Below, piece after piece: positions 33,405 through 45,236 of a stretch of DNA of 64,000 nt. A program made the translations under genes and the position numbers. Below the pieces are notes generated by a model, which saw nothing but the letters and a program-made list of their open reading frames with translations, had not been told where the DNA came from and made no database searches. Origin of the DNA: Porodaedalea pini (lineage: Eukaryota > Basidiomycota > Agaricomycetes > Hymenochaetales > Hymenochaetaceae); the NCBI GenBank assembly GCA_002794775.1, contig NBAY01000002.1, forward strand, positions 1,488,001-1,552,000, in the 5' to 3' direction. How positions within the stretch are numbered: the stretch's first letter is position 1; each line of letters begins with the position of its first letter.

Positions 33405-34517
33405 TCAAAGACGCTTGATGCTCCAGAACATTATATGCGTCAGGATACCATCCAGCGCCTTCTTCATATCAAGCCTCTTGACCTCTATCAGCCCCGCCCA
33501 TACCTCTACCGTCCCCTTCTCAAACACAACCCCATCCCAGAGTGCACGCCACGTCTCCGGCGAGTGGTAGAACGCACGGACACCGCGTGAGTTCGCGTAC
33601 GCGCGCAGACCCGCGTCGGGCTGAGAGCCGTGGTGGCCGAAGATCATAGATCCAGGCTCGGGAGAAAGCAGACTGGCGAGTGCATGCGCGGCGCGTAGTT
33701 GCGTCTCTTCGTCGAAGAGGTGGAAGAAGGACGCGACGTGGATGGCGGAGACGTGACCTTGCAGCGGTGTCAGTGAGGTCAGTGTCTTCAGGTCCGGGCG
33801 CGGTGACGTCGGTGGGGAGTAGAAAGGTAAGCGCGGGGCGATGTGGTTTGGATCGACCGCGTCGCCTTGGACGAACGGGACCGGGAAAGCCTCCGGAGAC
33901 GTTTTGAAGAGCTTGTGCCCGAGATCCCAGAATACTGAGTCAAAAGTATCACCATCACTTCCTCACTTCAACTGTGTGCATCCATACCTTTCTCTAAGTC
34001 AGTGGTGACTACGTTCTCCATGGGATACCCATCCGCAATGGCCTTGCGCGCATCGCTTCCTACTGGAACATCCAGATCCTTCAGTAAGTTATCGGGGTTT
34101 GAAGGAAACAGTGGCAAATACTCACAGAAGCAAGCAAACTCAATAAATATTGCTCCAGGTCTCTCTTTTCCGATCTTTAAAAGCTCAGAATACTTCCGAT
34201 GACGCATAATTCCAAGCCTAAGGTACGTCTATCAGAGACGTCGTTCCTCAGAAATGAAGCAGCACTCACTTCATGAAACTGAATGCACGGATGCACGGAT
34301 AATGTACCACCTGTGGTGCATTAAGACTCAGAGGAGCAGAAGACCTTCACTATAATCCAGGACCGACCTCCCAAGCCTCCTTTTGAACAGCGAATATATG
34401 TTCCTTGAGCTCGTCATCGCTTTCAATCCCCGTTTGACTCTTGAAGAACGCGACCTCCTGGTCAGTTGGCGCGTAAAGGCTCGGGTCGAGCGTGAGATCT
34501 GACAGCGGCGTAGGCAT
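33405..34517 (-). CDS. SAM-dependent methyltransferase domain protein (small fungal family)
   Basis: Exons on the minus strand: 34517-34368, 34310-34270, 34217-34126, 34062-33988, 33934-33405. All introns are GT-AG and the splice keeps frame for 295 aa. Start ATG 34517 gives MPTPLSDLTLDPSLYAPTDQ. The protein carries HYPCIRAFSF, IGKERPGAIF, a Rossmann-like nucleotide-binding stretch EFACFLGSDARKAIADGYP, then FWDLGHKLF, FFHLFDEE and SMIFGHHGS, and ends WSIKRL. This order matches a widespread fungal methyltransferase family often near secondary-metabolite genes. Substrate unknown. The usual Gly-Cys-Cys-Phe-Gly loop is altered to ACFLG here. No biosynthetic neighbours are seen. Confidence 0.82.
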
Positions 34518-34718
34518 AATATGATTCTCTAAAGAGGAGAGAACGAAGTAAGCCTGGGAGATGTGTAAAGTATTTAACGGATCAAATGTGTTCTACTTCT
34601 GTTTTGTGTACTGCTAAATGTAATGTCAGCGGACTTTACATCAAAGGATCAAGGTGCGATCCCGTGACCGAGCTGCGAGCATGCCGACGACGGAAGTTCG
34701 CACGATAACAAGACGCAC

Positions 34719-34790
34719 GCTAATAGGTCGAGGCGAACAACCCGAATTTGCGAGTGAAAAGGCCTAATGGGCTTGCTAAAGCACCGAGAA
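34719..34790 (+). repeat. Dispersed repeat, copy B
   Basis: Second copy of 33122-33205 in the same orientation, shorter by several small gaps. It lies just 5' of the methyltransferase gene, so the two copies bracket that gene. Confidence 0.65.
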
Positions 34791-35017
34791 GGATCACAGA
34801 TGATGCATCGAAAGAAAAGCAAGAGAGTACACACTATGCGGACGGCCTCTAGTCTCGGATGTGAAGAGAAGAGGCGGTATATTTACGAATGAGAGGGTGA
34901 CTGAGCGGTTAGAGCATGTAGGAATTCGAGTGCAAGGAACGGAAACGACAGACAAGAAAATAAAGGAAGAAAGGAAGACAAGTACTTAAGAGCGAAGGTC
35001 CTCCTTTCTAAAAAATT

Positions 35018-37685
35018 TCATTGGGCAGGCACCATCTCGACATCCCTATCTCTAGTCCGTCTTTCATCGAGCGGGGGCGGCGTCCCAAATCGTTCGCGAT
35101 ACTCTTTGTTGATCGTGACGAGCATGTCACGAATGAGCTCTGCGTGCCGCCGTCGTTCTTCTGGTGGCACTGCAGCGCCGCCTTTGCCTTCTATACGGAT
35201 TTCCGACACGCCGCGCGCGAGGTCGCCTTCGATGACGCCTGGGCTAGAAGTGGAAGATCGGCGGGATGACGAGAGCTCGATGTCGAGGTCCGCGGTAAGC
35301 GAGTGGATGGATGGAAGGGTCGGCGGTACACGGCGAGGCGATGCGTCCGGTGAGTCGAGATCGTCTGAGGGCGTACGTGAACGAAGACGAGAGCCGCGTT
35401 GCGAAGACGAGAACGAGGACTTCATGCGCGAGGAGGACGAGGCACCGACGAGCGGCGGCAGACGGAACTCCGCGTCGCCGGCTTGCAGAAGCGGATATAG
35501 CGTCTTTGATTTCTCGCCACTCTCTGGTGCGGAGACTGATGAAGAGAGGCGCGCTGGTGGACCACGCTGGATCAGCGTGCGCAGGCGCGGCTCAACCGGG
35601 CCCGGCGGCGGAAGGACGTAGCGCGTGCGTGAGCGCTGCTCCCGTTCGTCCATTTCGTCTTCACCGTCGTCTTCTTCGCGCCCAGGCACGCTTTTCAGCG
35701 GCACGACGGTCCGCAGCGTCCGAGCCCCCACGTACTCGTACGCACCGAGCTGTGGCTGCTCCAACGAAACGCTTGGACGCGCGAGGAAGTCAAAGTTCGC
35801 CGCGCCGTCGGGCTCTGCCATACCCGGCCGATTCTGCGAGTACGCCTGGAGTTGCGAGGTCGATGAATGACCTGTGATACTGAGGGGTGACGGTGAGCGT
35901 GTTCCGGAGCCTTCTGGGCTGCCGCTTGAGAGCGGAGGCGTTGGCCTGAAGGAGGTGCCTGATGAGATATGGCCTTGGTACATTCTCGTCGGTGTAGCAC
36001 CCGACGAAGACGCCGAGTGCGGAGGAGGCGGGTGGGCATTTGCGGGCGACAGAGCAATCGTTTGCAGATACGAACTTGCGCTCGAGCTGGACCGGGAGCC
36101 TGACGCTGTGCGACTCCAATGGTCGTCAAACCCAGGGTAAAGGCCTGAGGCTTGCAAGTCTGCTCGGGCACGCATCGGCGGCGAATAGCTCTGATGAAAC
36201 TCGCCCCCACTGTACGCAGACATATTTGAGAGCGAAGAGGTAGCGGATGCGGGCGAAGGGAGCGAGGGAATGCCAGGCATGTTGGCAAGGCCGAGTTGTG
36301 AGAGACTAACTGCATCGAAGTACGTCGATGGCGAGCCGAGATCGGCAGCGACTTGCGCGTGCTGAGCCTGAGCCTGAGTGTTGTGGTGTGCTTGCTGGCT
36401 GCTGAAGTTTGGAGTGAGTTGTTGATGACGTCGAACAGGAGCCTGCGAGGCAGAGGTAATGTCCTTTCCCAAAGTGAGCAGAAACTCGTTGACTGCGGCG
36501 AGCTCTTCCGGAGAATGGATGTCTAAAGAAATGGACCGCGGATTGAAGGGCTGCTGCTGCTGCGAGCTCGATGCCGACGATAGACTTCCGTATTGCTGAT
36601 GCGCATAAACGAGGCTCGAGAGACGTTCTGCCATGTCTGAACAGAAATAGAGAGAGGCACGAGTTAGCGTACTTCGCTCCGAAAAAAATGTATCAAAATA
36701 CCGATCGCTAGGAAGGAAATGAAACGAAACGATGAATACTGACGCGGATCGTAGCTCGGAGTGACACGTCGTTTCTTCATATCCGTGAAGAAGTCTTCGA
36801 CGGAGTCGTGACCTCTTTTCATGCCGGTACCAGGCCCCATGCCTCCGAGAGTGGAGTTATGCGTTACATCATCGCGCAGCACCTCCCAGGTAGGCAATGG
36901 TCCGATGTTGGCGTTGTGAGACGGGACATTATTTGGTTGCAAGAATATGTCGGAAGTATGCGCGTGCGAAATAGAATTGCGATGGGCGGCAGCATGCGGA
37001 TGCGAGTAGCCCAGCTCAGGAGATGGAGTCGGAAGCAGGCCTGCGTCTGGAGAAAGGGATGAGATGGAGGGCATCGATGAGCACGGAGAGAATTCTAGGA
37101 TAAAATAAATATACGAAGTGGAATTGTAACAATGAGAGACGAGTGCTGACCTGGCGTGCCCTGCGACGAAACGGACTGTGCCTTTGGCTGTCCAGCATAC
37201 AACATGTCATTCGCACTGACCCGTCTGTCGACCATGAGCCTCGAGGTCTCGTTCTGCACACGCTGCGAGTAGGCGGGATCAGCCACGGTAATGGCCTTCG
37301 AATGCTTGTGCTGGGCATGGTGTGCCTCGGTGTGGATCTTCTCGTGTTTCTTGAGGTCCTGAGGACGTTTGAACTTCTTATCGCAGACTTCGCAGTTGTG
37401 CGGTTTCAGTGGAACATGTACGCGGAGGTGGGAGGTGATGTGGTCCCGCTTCGCGCAAGTGGTGTTACATTCCTTCCACCTGCACGTGAGCGTCAAGTTA
37501 TTTGTCGACTTGCGGCCGATGTGGTCGTTGCAGAGGTGGTTGTAGAGGTACTCCGGGTCAGGGAAGGCTTGCGAGCACCCATCCCATAGACACGAGTGCG
37601 AAGATGGTGGCGGAGAAGAGGAAGGACCTTCTGCGTCGTCGACGGGAAGCGCAGATGCGACTGGAGGTTGCGAGCCATCAGGCAT
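35018..37685 (-). CDS. pacC: pH-responsive zinc-finger transcription factor PacC/Rim101
   Basis: Exons 37685-37151, 37094-36744 and 36636-35018 join in frame to 834 aa (ATG gives [14 protein letters not shown]). Three consecutive C2H2 fingers lie near residues 35-140: [24 protein letters not shown], then [23 protein letters not shown], then [21 protein letters not shown] in order. The conserved [12 protein letters not shown] follows. MKKRR in exon 2 is a possible nuclear signal. The long last exon is Ser/Pro/Gln-rich and starts [14 protein letters not shown], as in basidiomycete orthologues. In ascomycetes PacC activates alkaline genes after proteolysis and binds GCCARG. Three GCCAAG sites lie upstream here (37885-37895 and 38218-38223). 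An additional 5' non-coding exon is possible. Confidence 0.93.
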
Positions 37686-37884
37686 GACGGGAGAATGATA
37701 GCTGTAGCTGTAGGTTGTGAGGGCAGCAAGGCGTCTCTCGAGGGCGGAGAGAGGAATAAGCGTTCTGTCGTGGTCGGAGGGACGACCGCTTTGAGGGGCA
37801 CTAAAAAGAAGAGGCGGATCTGTCAGTAGAGACACGCAATTTGTATGCTAGCGCCTCACTGATATAGATTGTCCATATCTCGTT

Positions 37885-37895
37885 CTTGGCTTGGC
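37885..37895 (-). promoter_or_regulatory. Overlapping pair of PacC-type sites upstream of pacC
   Basis: The plus strand CTTGGCTTGGC is GCCAAGCCAAG on the coding strand, two overlapping matches to GCCARG, 200 bp before the pacC ATG. Confidence 0.5.
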
Positions 37896-38217
37896 AAGGC
37901 GTAAGGGAAGCAGGTGTCCAAGCAGGCGGTGCTATTTGCTTACAGCACCTCTCCTTCTTTGACACACACTCACAACCTGTCGCTTTATTCTCTACATCAA
38001 CTTTAGCCTGCTCTACGGTGCCCTGCCATGTCTTTCGCACTCAGGCTCTCATAAACTTGTTCTGAAAGATCATTTTGCATTTTATAAAGCTCGAGACTCG
38101 AGTTTTCGGCATCGTTTCGGCTGCAATGCGCCAAGAGCAATTACACCAAAGGAGCCCCGAATATCCGATCAAGGGCTGTTTCACATGAACCCATTTTCAA
38201 TTATAAGATGACCGCAA

Positions 38218-38223
38218 GCCAAG
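38218..38223 (+). promoter_or_regulatory. Third GCCAAG site upstream of pacC
   Basis: GCCAAG about 530 bp before the pacC ATG. A 6-bp word is weak evidence alone; together with the pair at 37885-37895 it suggests autoregulation. Confidence 0.3.
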
Positions 38224-38792
38224 CCTGACTAAGTTTTGGCTCTCCTGGAAGCAAAAGTCGTACAGTACCTGCTTCGGAAGTCAACGCAACGATGGTGAGA
38301 ATCGTGGTGAAGAGGCCTCAAAATATCTACATTTCTGTGAGAACTGCTGCGCAGATCGCACGAGTTTCTGTCTCGTCCATCAGCTTGGCAAATGCAAAAG
38401 GTAGGCGCTCTAGTTTTGGTGTGTTTAAACACAATTCGCAGATTTTTTTGGTGAGGAATTCGAGTTGAGGCGGACCCCTGTTTAGGCCGTCCAAGTTCCA
38501 GAAACGGCCGTGCTCAACATACAACACACTCGCGAAACCTCCGAGTACACAGGTTGAAGAGCAGAAGTCGCTCGCCCACTGACTTTGAAGTTTCGAATAT
38601 GGGGCGAATCTTACACGCCAAGTTGAAGACTTGGCATGACGGTGGCTGTGTGAGGTATCTCCGAATCGCAAAATCCTGTCCGGCTGCTCTTCTCCGCAGA
38701 GGACTCAATCAAATCTGGGTTTCTCTTGATCCGATGTGGGTCAAATCAACTCTTTCACATGGCTGAGTGCTCACTGATTCACCGGTCAAAAC

Positions 38793-39413
38793 TCACCTTG
38801 CATGAAATGCTTCTTGGATGCATTTCATTTCCACTATCAACAAGGGGATAAGAAGGGCAGGTGCTTCAAATCCCGCCAGCGTCGTGCATGGCGTGCTCAG
38901 CATTTCACAACACCCATACACTACGGATGATTGCCAAGACATATCTTGGCACTGCAGTCGTCTGCAGATACGAGCTTGAGCTTGAGTTGCGTGAGAGGAG
39001 GATCGCGCACCACGCACCTCTTCCTGGCTTGTCGCTACTCCTTCTACCATTTCCTGAGCCTCTGTAGCTTCACTTTCGGGCTTGAGCTGGAATTGTTTTG
39101 AGAGTTGGTTCTCGGCATGCCGTACAAAGCCGACAGCTTCAGACAGTTCCATCCGCGCATGCAGAAATGCTTTGGTTTTTAGCACATACACATCCCGTCT
39201 CTGTAAAAGTAGTTTTTGCGCTTGTCGAGCTAGGAATATTGCCATGAAAGGGGTATTTGCGTCCGGAAAACTTGTAGCTATGGGCGTGGAGTCCATTTCG
39301 AGATCCAGACGAGGTATTGTTGTGACACGAAGCAGTAAGCTCGTTAGTAAGAGAGTGAGTACAGCATACAGCAGAATTGACACAATGGCGGAGAAATTAT
39401 TCCGAAGAAACAA
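38793..39413 (-). CDS. Hypothetical protein with an N-terminal membrane segment
   Basis: I do not recognise the family. From ATG 39413 the product starts MFLRNNFSAIVSILLYAVLT followed by more hydrophobic residues, a likely signal anchor at residues 8-30. A charged, helix-prone region follows (LARQAQKLLLQRRDVYVLK, then ARMELSEAVG) that could form a coiled coil. The frame is open for 206 codons. A possible intron GTGCGTGGTG...TCTGCAG lies near 38960-39020, and further coding segments down to about 38327 are possible, so the 3' end and exon structure are uncertain. It lies between pacC and mL38 on the same strand with more than 300 bp on each side. Confidence 0.4.
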   Translation of the reverse strand: MFLRNNFSAIVSILLYAVLTLLLTSLLLRVTTIPRLDLEMDSTPIATSFPDANTPFMAIFLARQAQKLLLQRRDVYVLKTKAFLHARMELSEAVGFVRHAENQLSKQFQLKPESEATEAQEMVEGVATSQEEVRGARSSSHATQAQARICRRLQCQDMSWQSSVVYGCCEMLSTPCTTLAGFEAPALLIPLLIVEMKCIQEAFHAR

Positions 39414-39723
39414 ATGAAGTTCAAGACACTCAAGGAATCTATCTGTTTTTCATGAGCAGTCGGAGGGTCGTGGTTGACTGCAGGAATGGTAAGAGTGCGT
39501 CGACTCGTCATATAATCACGCGCGTCGACTTATCACAATCGAATTGCGTATTGGTATCGATAGGTTGCCGATGAGCTGATTGCTTCTTGAGATCCCGGAG
39601 ATGTCCCTCAGAATTATCATTAAAGAGCTTTAATAAATCGATAGGTGAAGCAGTTCAACTGTTTGGTGCGGCCATTGCGAGCTATGAAAAATCTGGTGGG
39701 CGGTAATGGACATGCAGTCTATC

Positions 39724-41336
39724 TCACTTCGCGAATTTTTTAAGAGCCTTGACATCTGCATATGGGTCGGCGCGGGGAGGTAATCCGTAGTATGGCTCCA
39801 GTTGTTCTGGGGTACGGCATTCAGCATCGGGGGCAAAGAAAAAAGAAAATAAACGTACTGAGTGTATGCTTATAGATGTCGCTGACCGTCTCATCCCACA
39901 CCTCACGCCACATATGCGCCGCCCCACCCTTACTTGCGTCAAGGCCGTGATCTTCGCAGAATGCACGCAGATCGAAACCAAGGCGGGCCTCGTCCGAAAC
40001 AACGGGCATGACAAGCTTCTCACTCGCATTCAAATGCGGGAGAAGGAAAAGGCAGTACCGATGGTACGGAGAGCCACGCTGAGGGTGTGGAGGGACATAT
40101 TTTGTATGCGGAAGTGTCGGAACGTGTCCACATGATGAAGCAGAAAGTGCGATGTTCGGTCTGGAGTATATTTTTTTTAGTCGAAAGAAGAGCAGTACAT
40201 GTAAGGTCGAACGTACTGCATCCAGTGGAGATACGTCGTGAAAGAATTAGTTTCTGGATCCGGGACATCAGCATCCAACAAGACCAAAGTGTAGTAACGA
40301 GTCTCTGGGTGGAAAACGCTCGTATACAACCGAGGTGGCCGTCTCGTCTACGTTCACGTCAGAAAGCAGAATGTAGTTCGAAAGGCTGAACTAACCTGCT
40401 CAGGTAGCAGATAAACACCAGGCTCGACCGGCTGGTATTTTCTCCTTGTCCGGGTCCTTAAGTAGGTACTCAGAGGTGGCGGCTCTGGGAAAGAGAGACG
40501 GAGATCGATGGACGGGTGCACGGAAGGGAGGACATCGGGAACGACATTCATTTGGTGAATTCGTTCCATCTGATAATAAGTTAGTAAGAGCAGATAACAC
40601 AATAGCGCAGAAGGTCGCTTACAAGAAGGTCAAGAGCTCCATAGTTTCTCCACTTCTGCTCGACGAGTTGCCTGTACACAGGCTTAGTCAAATCCGCTGG
40701 GAGAATTTTGCGATGAATAAGGTTTAGAAGAAAGCATCAATGACAGTAATATACCCATGCCGTTCGCAGCATACCAGCGAATAGAAGGGAGATTAATCTC
40801 GCTCTGAATTTCCAAGATCTTTGCCTTCTCCTTCATTGCTTGTAACTCCTCCAGTCCTTCCAACGCCTCACCACCCGCACTTGGAAGCTCCTTCTCAAGC
40901 TCGGCTACGCGCACCAGCACGTCTTTGAGCTCATTTTTGAGGCGTATAGAGTCCTCCTTTATGAGCTTGAGTGCCTCGTCATATACAGGCAGCGACCCCG
41001 GCTTCACTGGGGATTCCACTTGCGCGGGTTTGTGAGCGAGATCTGTGCACGCCTTTTCACGATGCGTCGGCGCTTTCGACCATACTCAGCCTCGCTACTG
41101 CTCGAAGTAGCACCGTTCTTTTCAGAACTATGCACTGATGCGTCCGGCTTCTCGGAAATGCTGGAAGATGCGGGTGGAGGGTTTGTTGCAGAAGTCTGGG
41201 ATCTAGCAGCAGAACTAGAGGGCGGTGGGGGCGGAAGTGTGGAATTAGAAGCAGCGCTGTTCGTATTCAGTGTCGCATTGGCGCGGACGAGTAAAGGAGT
41301 AAGTCGGCGACGAGCGAGCGCACGGACGGACAGCAT
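39724..41336 (-). CDS. MRPL35: Mitochondrial large-subunit ribosomal protein mL38 (MRPL35 family), possible frameshift
   Basis: A component of the mitochondrial ribosome with a PEBP-like fold. From ATG 41336 the N-terminus (MLSVRALARRRLTPLLVRAN) is Arg-rich and looks like a mitochondrial presequence. Then come PVYDEALKLIKEDS, coiled coil, SEINLPSIRWYAANGM, an intron, HQMNVVPDVLPSVHPS, PEPPP, PVEPGVYLLPEQ, an intron, LDADVPDPETNSFTTYLHWM, an intron, RLGFDLRAFCEDHGLD, GGAAHMWREVWDETVSDIY, an intron, and RADPYADVKALKKF. At 41009-41012 (GGGG on plus) the frame changes between RKWNP and PVKPG. One more base in that run would restore it; a 44-nt intron could also explain it. The rest is well conserved. 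Confidence 0.85.
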
Positions 41337-41506
41337 CGTTAAAGACAAGTCGCGCCTTGAGACGCGCAAGGATGAAACGTTACGTGACTGCGTGTGTGTC
41401 ACATTTCAAAATCTTTTTTCGGTCAGCGAAAAAAACTAATTATAAAGAAATACATGCTATGGCTACACAAATACGATACGATGTAAGTCATAAAGTACAC
41501 TATCAA

Positions 41507-44500
41507 TATCAGTTCCTGGAAAGTTTCAACTTCACTTTTGTAGAGCCAGCCGCCTGCTGCTGTTGAATCGTATCATCGTCTACTTCCATAGCGGTGACCG
41601 GCGGACTCGTCGCTAATGGAGAAGGCACAAACGCACTGGGAGGACGCGGAAAAGACGAGGAAGAGAGAGATAGAGGTGAGTTCGCAGCAACGGGTGGTGC
41701 GGAGAATCCATGCAAGCTCGGCGGAGATAGTGCTCCTCCACCAGTAGGGACAGAGCTTGCTGTCCCAGGCGGACTCGTTGCTGACGGAGTGATGTTGATA
41801 GGTGGCGCACCGGAGTTGAACTCCGCCCAGCGGGGACACTTTCTGTTTGTTTCTACGCGAGAGAAGTAGTCAGTGAACTTGAGGGGAGAGGGAGGATGTT
41901 TTGCAACGACTCACTCATGTGACCCATCTGCCCACAATGACCACAACGTCTAGTAGTATCTGGCTTCACTGGCCTGTTAAGATGCAATGGCGTGCCTCCT
42001 TCCTTCGTGATCTTCGCATTCTTGCGATGCAAACGCCGCTCTTGATTTTTCTTCATGCGGGCAATCTCCTCTTCCAGCCTCTTTCTCGCCCGCTTGTCCT
42101 TCTCTTCATCGCCTGTTGGTGCCAGTTGATCGGCAGTCGCAGACTCCTCTTCGATAGTTTGTCGCCTCCGTACGTATGCTCGGATGACTGCGGGGTCACG
42201 AACGATTTCTGTCTCCCATTCGCCATCCACAAAGCGCTTGATACGAAGAACCCGTTGGCTGGTCTCTGGCCCGAGACTGACATCACGGTCAAGTGATGAC
42301 CCACGGCTATATGATGGTGACGCTGGAGGGACTGACTCTCGAGAGGGACCGGCCAGAGATGCGGCAGTAGGCGGGAACTCCAAGTCCTCGAGCTTCGGTT
42401 TGCTGCGTTGGCTCTGCAACTTGTGAGCGTTCGCTCGGTCTTCATCCTCTGCCGTCAGTTGAGGCTCATCTTTGCGACTCAGTGACCTGTGCTGAGCTTT
42501 CCAAATGCGCTCGATTTCAGACTTGTAGACATTTTGTTGCTCGGCGACATTGTAACGGTGTGCCGATTTCGGCCGATTATCCGCTTCAGCTAATTTGGCA
42601 GGTTGAACGGGTTCCTGAAAGTAAGAGTGGAAGCAGAGAAACAAGCTCACCCATTTTCTGGTCGTAGTCTTCTCCGGCACGCACAAAAATGTCCTTCATC
42701 GAGACGCGAACAAAGCTAAAGGCCTCTCCCCGCCCGCTCGGATCACCTTCGCCGTGGAGTCGAAGCATGGCTTTCGCTTGAGTTGCTTGCAAGAAGTTCT
42801 TCGTCGTGATCCACGGAGCAAGTTGCTGCTCAATTGATAGATTCGACTCATCATCGTCCTTCGCTGTTTCTGCTGCGCCACCGAAACCGGCATCCTGGAG
42901 GTGCCTCATGCCGACTTGCATACTCTCGGAGAGCACAACTTGTTCGGGTGAAACCATCTTCAGCATGTCGGCATCAGAAGGTATTGTCACGAAATCCTTG
43001 AGGCGCCAGAAGCCTTGGTGCGGGCCTCGGCGATGATACTCCATAAATTCCTAATAAAAATGTCATTTGTCTCACGCTCACCATTGCGAGTGCGGAGAAC
43101 ATACCTTCAACCTCTGACGCATTTGCAGCTCATTCTGATCCGGGAAGTACTTCATTAAGCGCGAGATCTTCAATCGCTCTCCCTGGCTTTTCTTTAAAAG
43201 CTTGAACGCGATAACTTGCAACCTGTTCTTGATGGTCGTGGTTATCTTTCGCGAGTGTGGACCAGGAACTTCTGTCACAGGATATGTTTGTCCTACGACG
43301 AACAAAGACTTGATCTCACGGATTTGATACTTCGTCTCGCCCTTCGTTGTATTCCTGACAACTAGGAAATCGGTGCCGTAAGGCTTGTGGCGGAAGAGAG
43401 GAGCACGGATCAGGTTGTTGTACAGGGCCTGAATGGTCTGACCGGCGTATACATAACCAAACTTCATGAATGGTGACTCGTCTCCAGGTTCAAGCACAAA
43501 TGGCTCGCCAAGGTCAGCTTTCGGGATATACTCATCCTTGTCGTCTTTCTTGCGATAGTAGTTCACAAGAACACTCCCCATACCAAAATCAGAGATTATT
43601 GGCGGGTGCTCCTCCTGTAGAGAACGTCAGCTGTCTGTCACTCCAACACTCCGCAGGGATACGACCATACCGAAAACTCCCAAAGAACGAAGTTACTTGT
43701 ATCTTTGAGTGAGAGATCGCTTGTCTTCCGCAGACCTTCTCCAACATCGCCTCCCTTTCCAATTTTGCGACCAGCTTTGTCCTTCTTTTTCTTCGCTGTC
43801 CGAACCTTGCTGAAGCGAATCTCCATATTCGCCGGGAATTGCAGTGCAGGTCTATGGAAGGACCGAGCTTCTTGCTTAGAAAGACGGGTTTTGTACTATG
43901 CATACTTGTAAGCTTCTTCTTAGCCATGCCAGAGGACTCGATTAAGCTTACGAATGGAAGCTGCAATTTCTGGGCTGGATATGCATGCTGAACAACCAAC
44001 TGCCCGAAGGTCTGACGTACGCGATGTCGTCCACCATCCTTGGAAACTTCATAATACTGGTCGTTAGAAAGATTGAATCTATCGCGTGGCTGGCCAGTAT
44101 CAAGCCGATTTCTTTTCCGTGGTCGTACTTCTGAAGCGACTTATTAATAGATTGGTTTGCAAAAGCATGTCCTAGCACGTACCAGCATATTTATCATCCG
44201 TATTCTCGTCATCAGCATTAACTTCAATCTGCGTGAAGTCTCTGAACGGTGTCTTGGCGTCCCATATTATACTCTGCGTCCAGGAACCTTCTTCTAGTGC
44301 ATTGTTCACAGGTGCAGTTACCATCTCCTTTGACTGAGGAGGTTGATGTTCGTGGCTGTAGTCGGGTTCGTAGATGATTTGATCCTCCCAGTTCGACAAT
44401 AATACAAGGTCGAATGAGCGATCATGTAATGAGAGTGTTGTAGGAGTGTTTGAATGAGACAATTCCTAGAGGTTCGTTTTTCGCATTAATTTTCTTCAAA

Positions 44501-45236
44501 CTGGCGTTCGGAGGTCAATACACACCTGAAGTGCTTTGACAAGGTCATCCTCAACGCTCCCAGAAGCCACCTCCTCCTCCACACGTTTGTTTTCGACCTG
44601 CCGCTTCGCAGCGCCTACAACCGCCTTCAAGTAGCCCTTCGGGACTTCTTTCTTTCTCGGATTCACAGTCTCGACTGAGAAGAATGTCAGAAATGATGCT
44701 TGAGTACGCTATGTGGTACTTACCGTTGAAAGGCCTCTTCACAATGCGCGATTTCTTGACTACCCGGCCCTTGAAGAGCTCGGTGAAGTCCAGTATCTTG
44801 CCTTGCTCGAACGCAGGAAATCTTTCATAGACTGTCTTTGGCCTCTCCACGAGACGCTTCACAGTCCGAGTTTTTCTCTCCCGCACGCGAAATGCCTCAG
44901 GAGATTGAGCTTCCGTCTTCACGGCCACGCCGCCCCCATCGTCCTCGTCTTCGTCCTCGAGTTCTCGGTTGACCTCATCCTCCCAGTCCTCACCAGCTTC
45001 AGCTCCGATGACTTCATCATCCCATTGATCGCTGTAGATCTGCTTCGCGTTCAGTGACGGAATTCCGGAGATACCGAGCTGGTTTGAGAGGTTCTGGCCC
45101 GACGGAAGTTGCAAGCTGTTCAGAACATGGTCTAAAGAGAAGCCCGTAAGTGCTGAGACAACCGAGGTTTCATCCTAAATACAGTCAGTACATGCCTTCT
45201 CTACTCTACAAGAAGAAAGCGAACCTGATTTGACAT
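41507..45236 (-). CDS. TAF1: TFIID subunit TAF1 (yeast Taf1/TAF145 homologue)
   Basis: The largest TFIID subunit, scaffold of the basal transcription factor. ATG 45236 opens a four-codon exon (MSNQ, 45225-45236), then an intron and DETSVVSALTGFSLDHVLN. Acidic stretch near 44930-45010. The conserved TAF1 (DUF3591) core follows: FPAFEQGKILDFTELFKG, NWEDQIIYEPDY, SPFMKFGYVYAGQTIQALYN, FRHKPYGTDFLVVRN, KYFPDQNELQMRQRLK, GFWRLKDFVTIP. A zinc knuckle C-X2-C-X4-H-X6-C (CGHCGQMGHM...C) spans the last intron, as in animal TAF1. The C-terminus is Ser/Pro-rich and ends KVKLKLSRN. No bromodomain is present, as usual in fungi. It shares a 274-bp divergent promoter region with PA28. About seven or more introns; boundaries not all fixed. 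Confidence 0.93.

Noticed and set aside
35106..35877. Long plus-strand frames opposite pacC
   Set aside because: They are antisense shadows of the G+C-rich last exon of pacC, with no start context or conserved motif.
36055..38990. Shared 27-bp-like stretch between pacC exon 3 (near 36062) and 38962 as a duplication
   Set aside because: Similarity is limited to a short Ser/Ala-type codon run and possible splice context, and could be chance.
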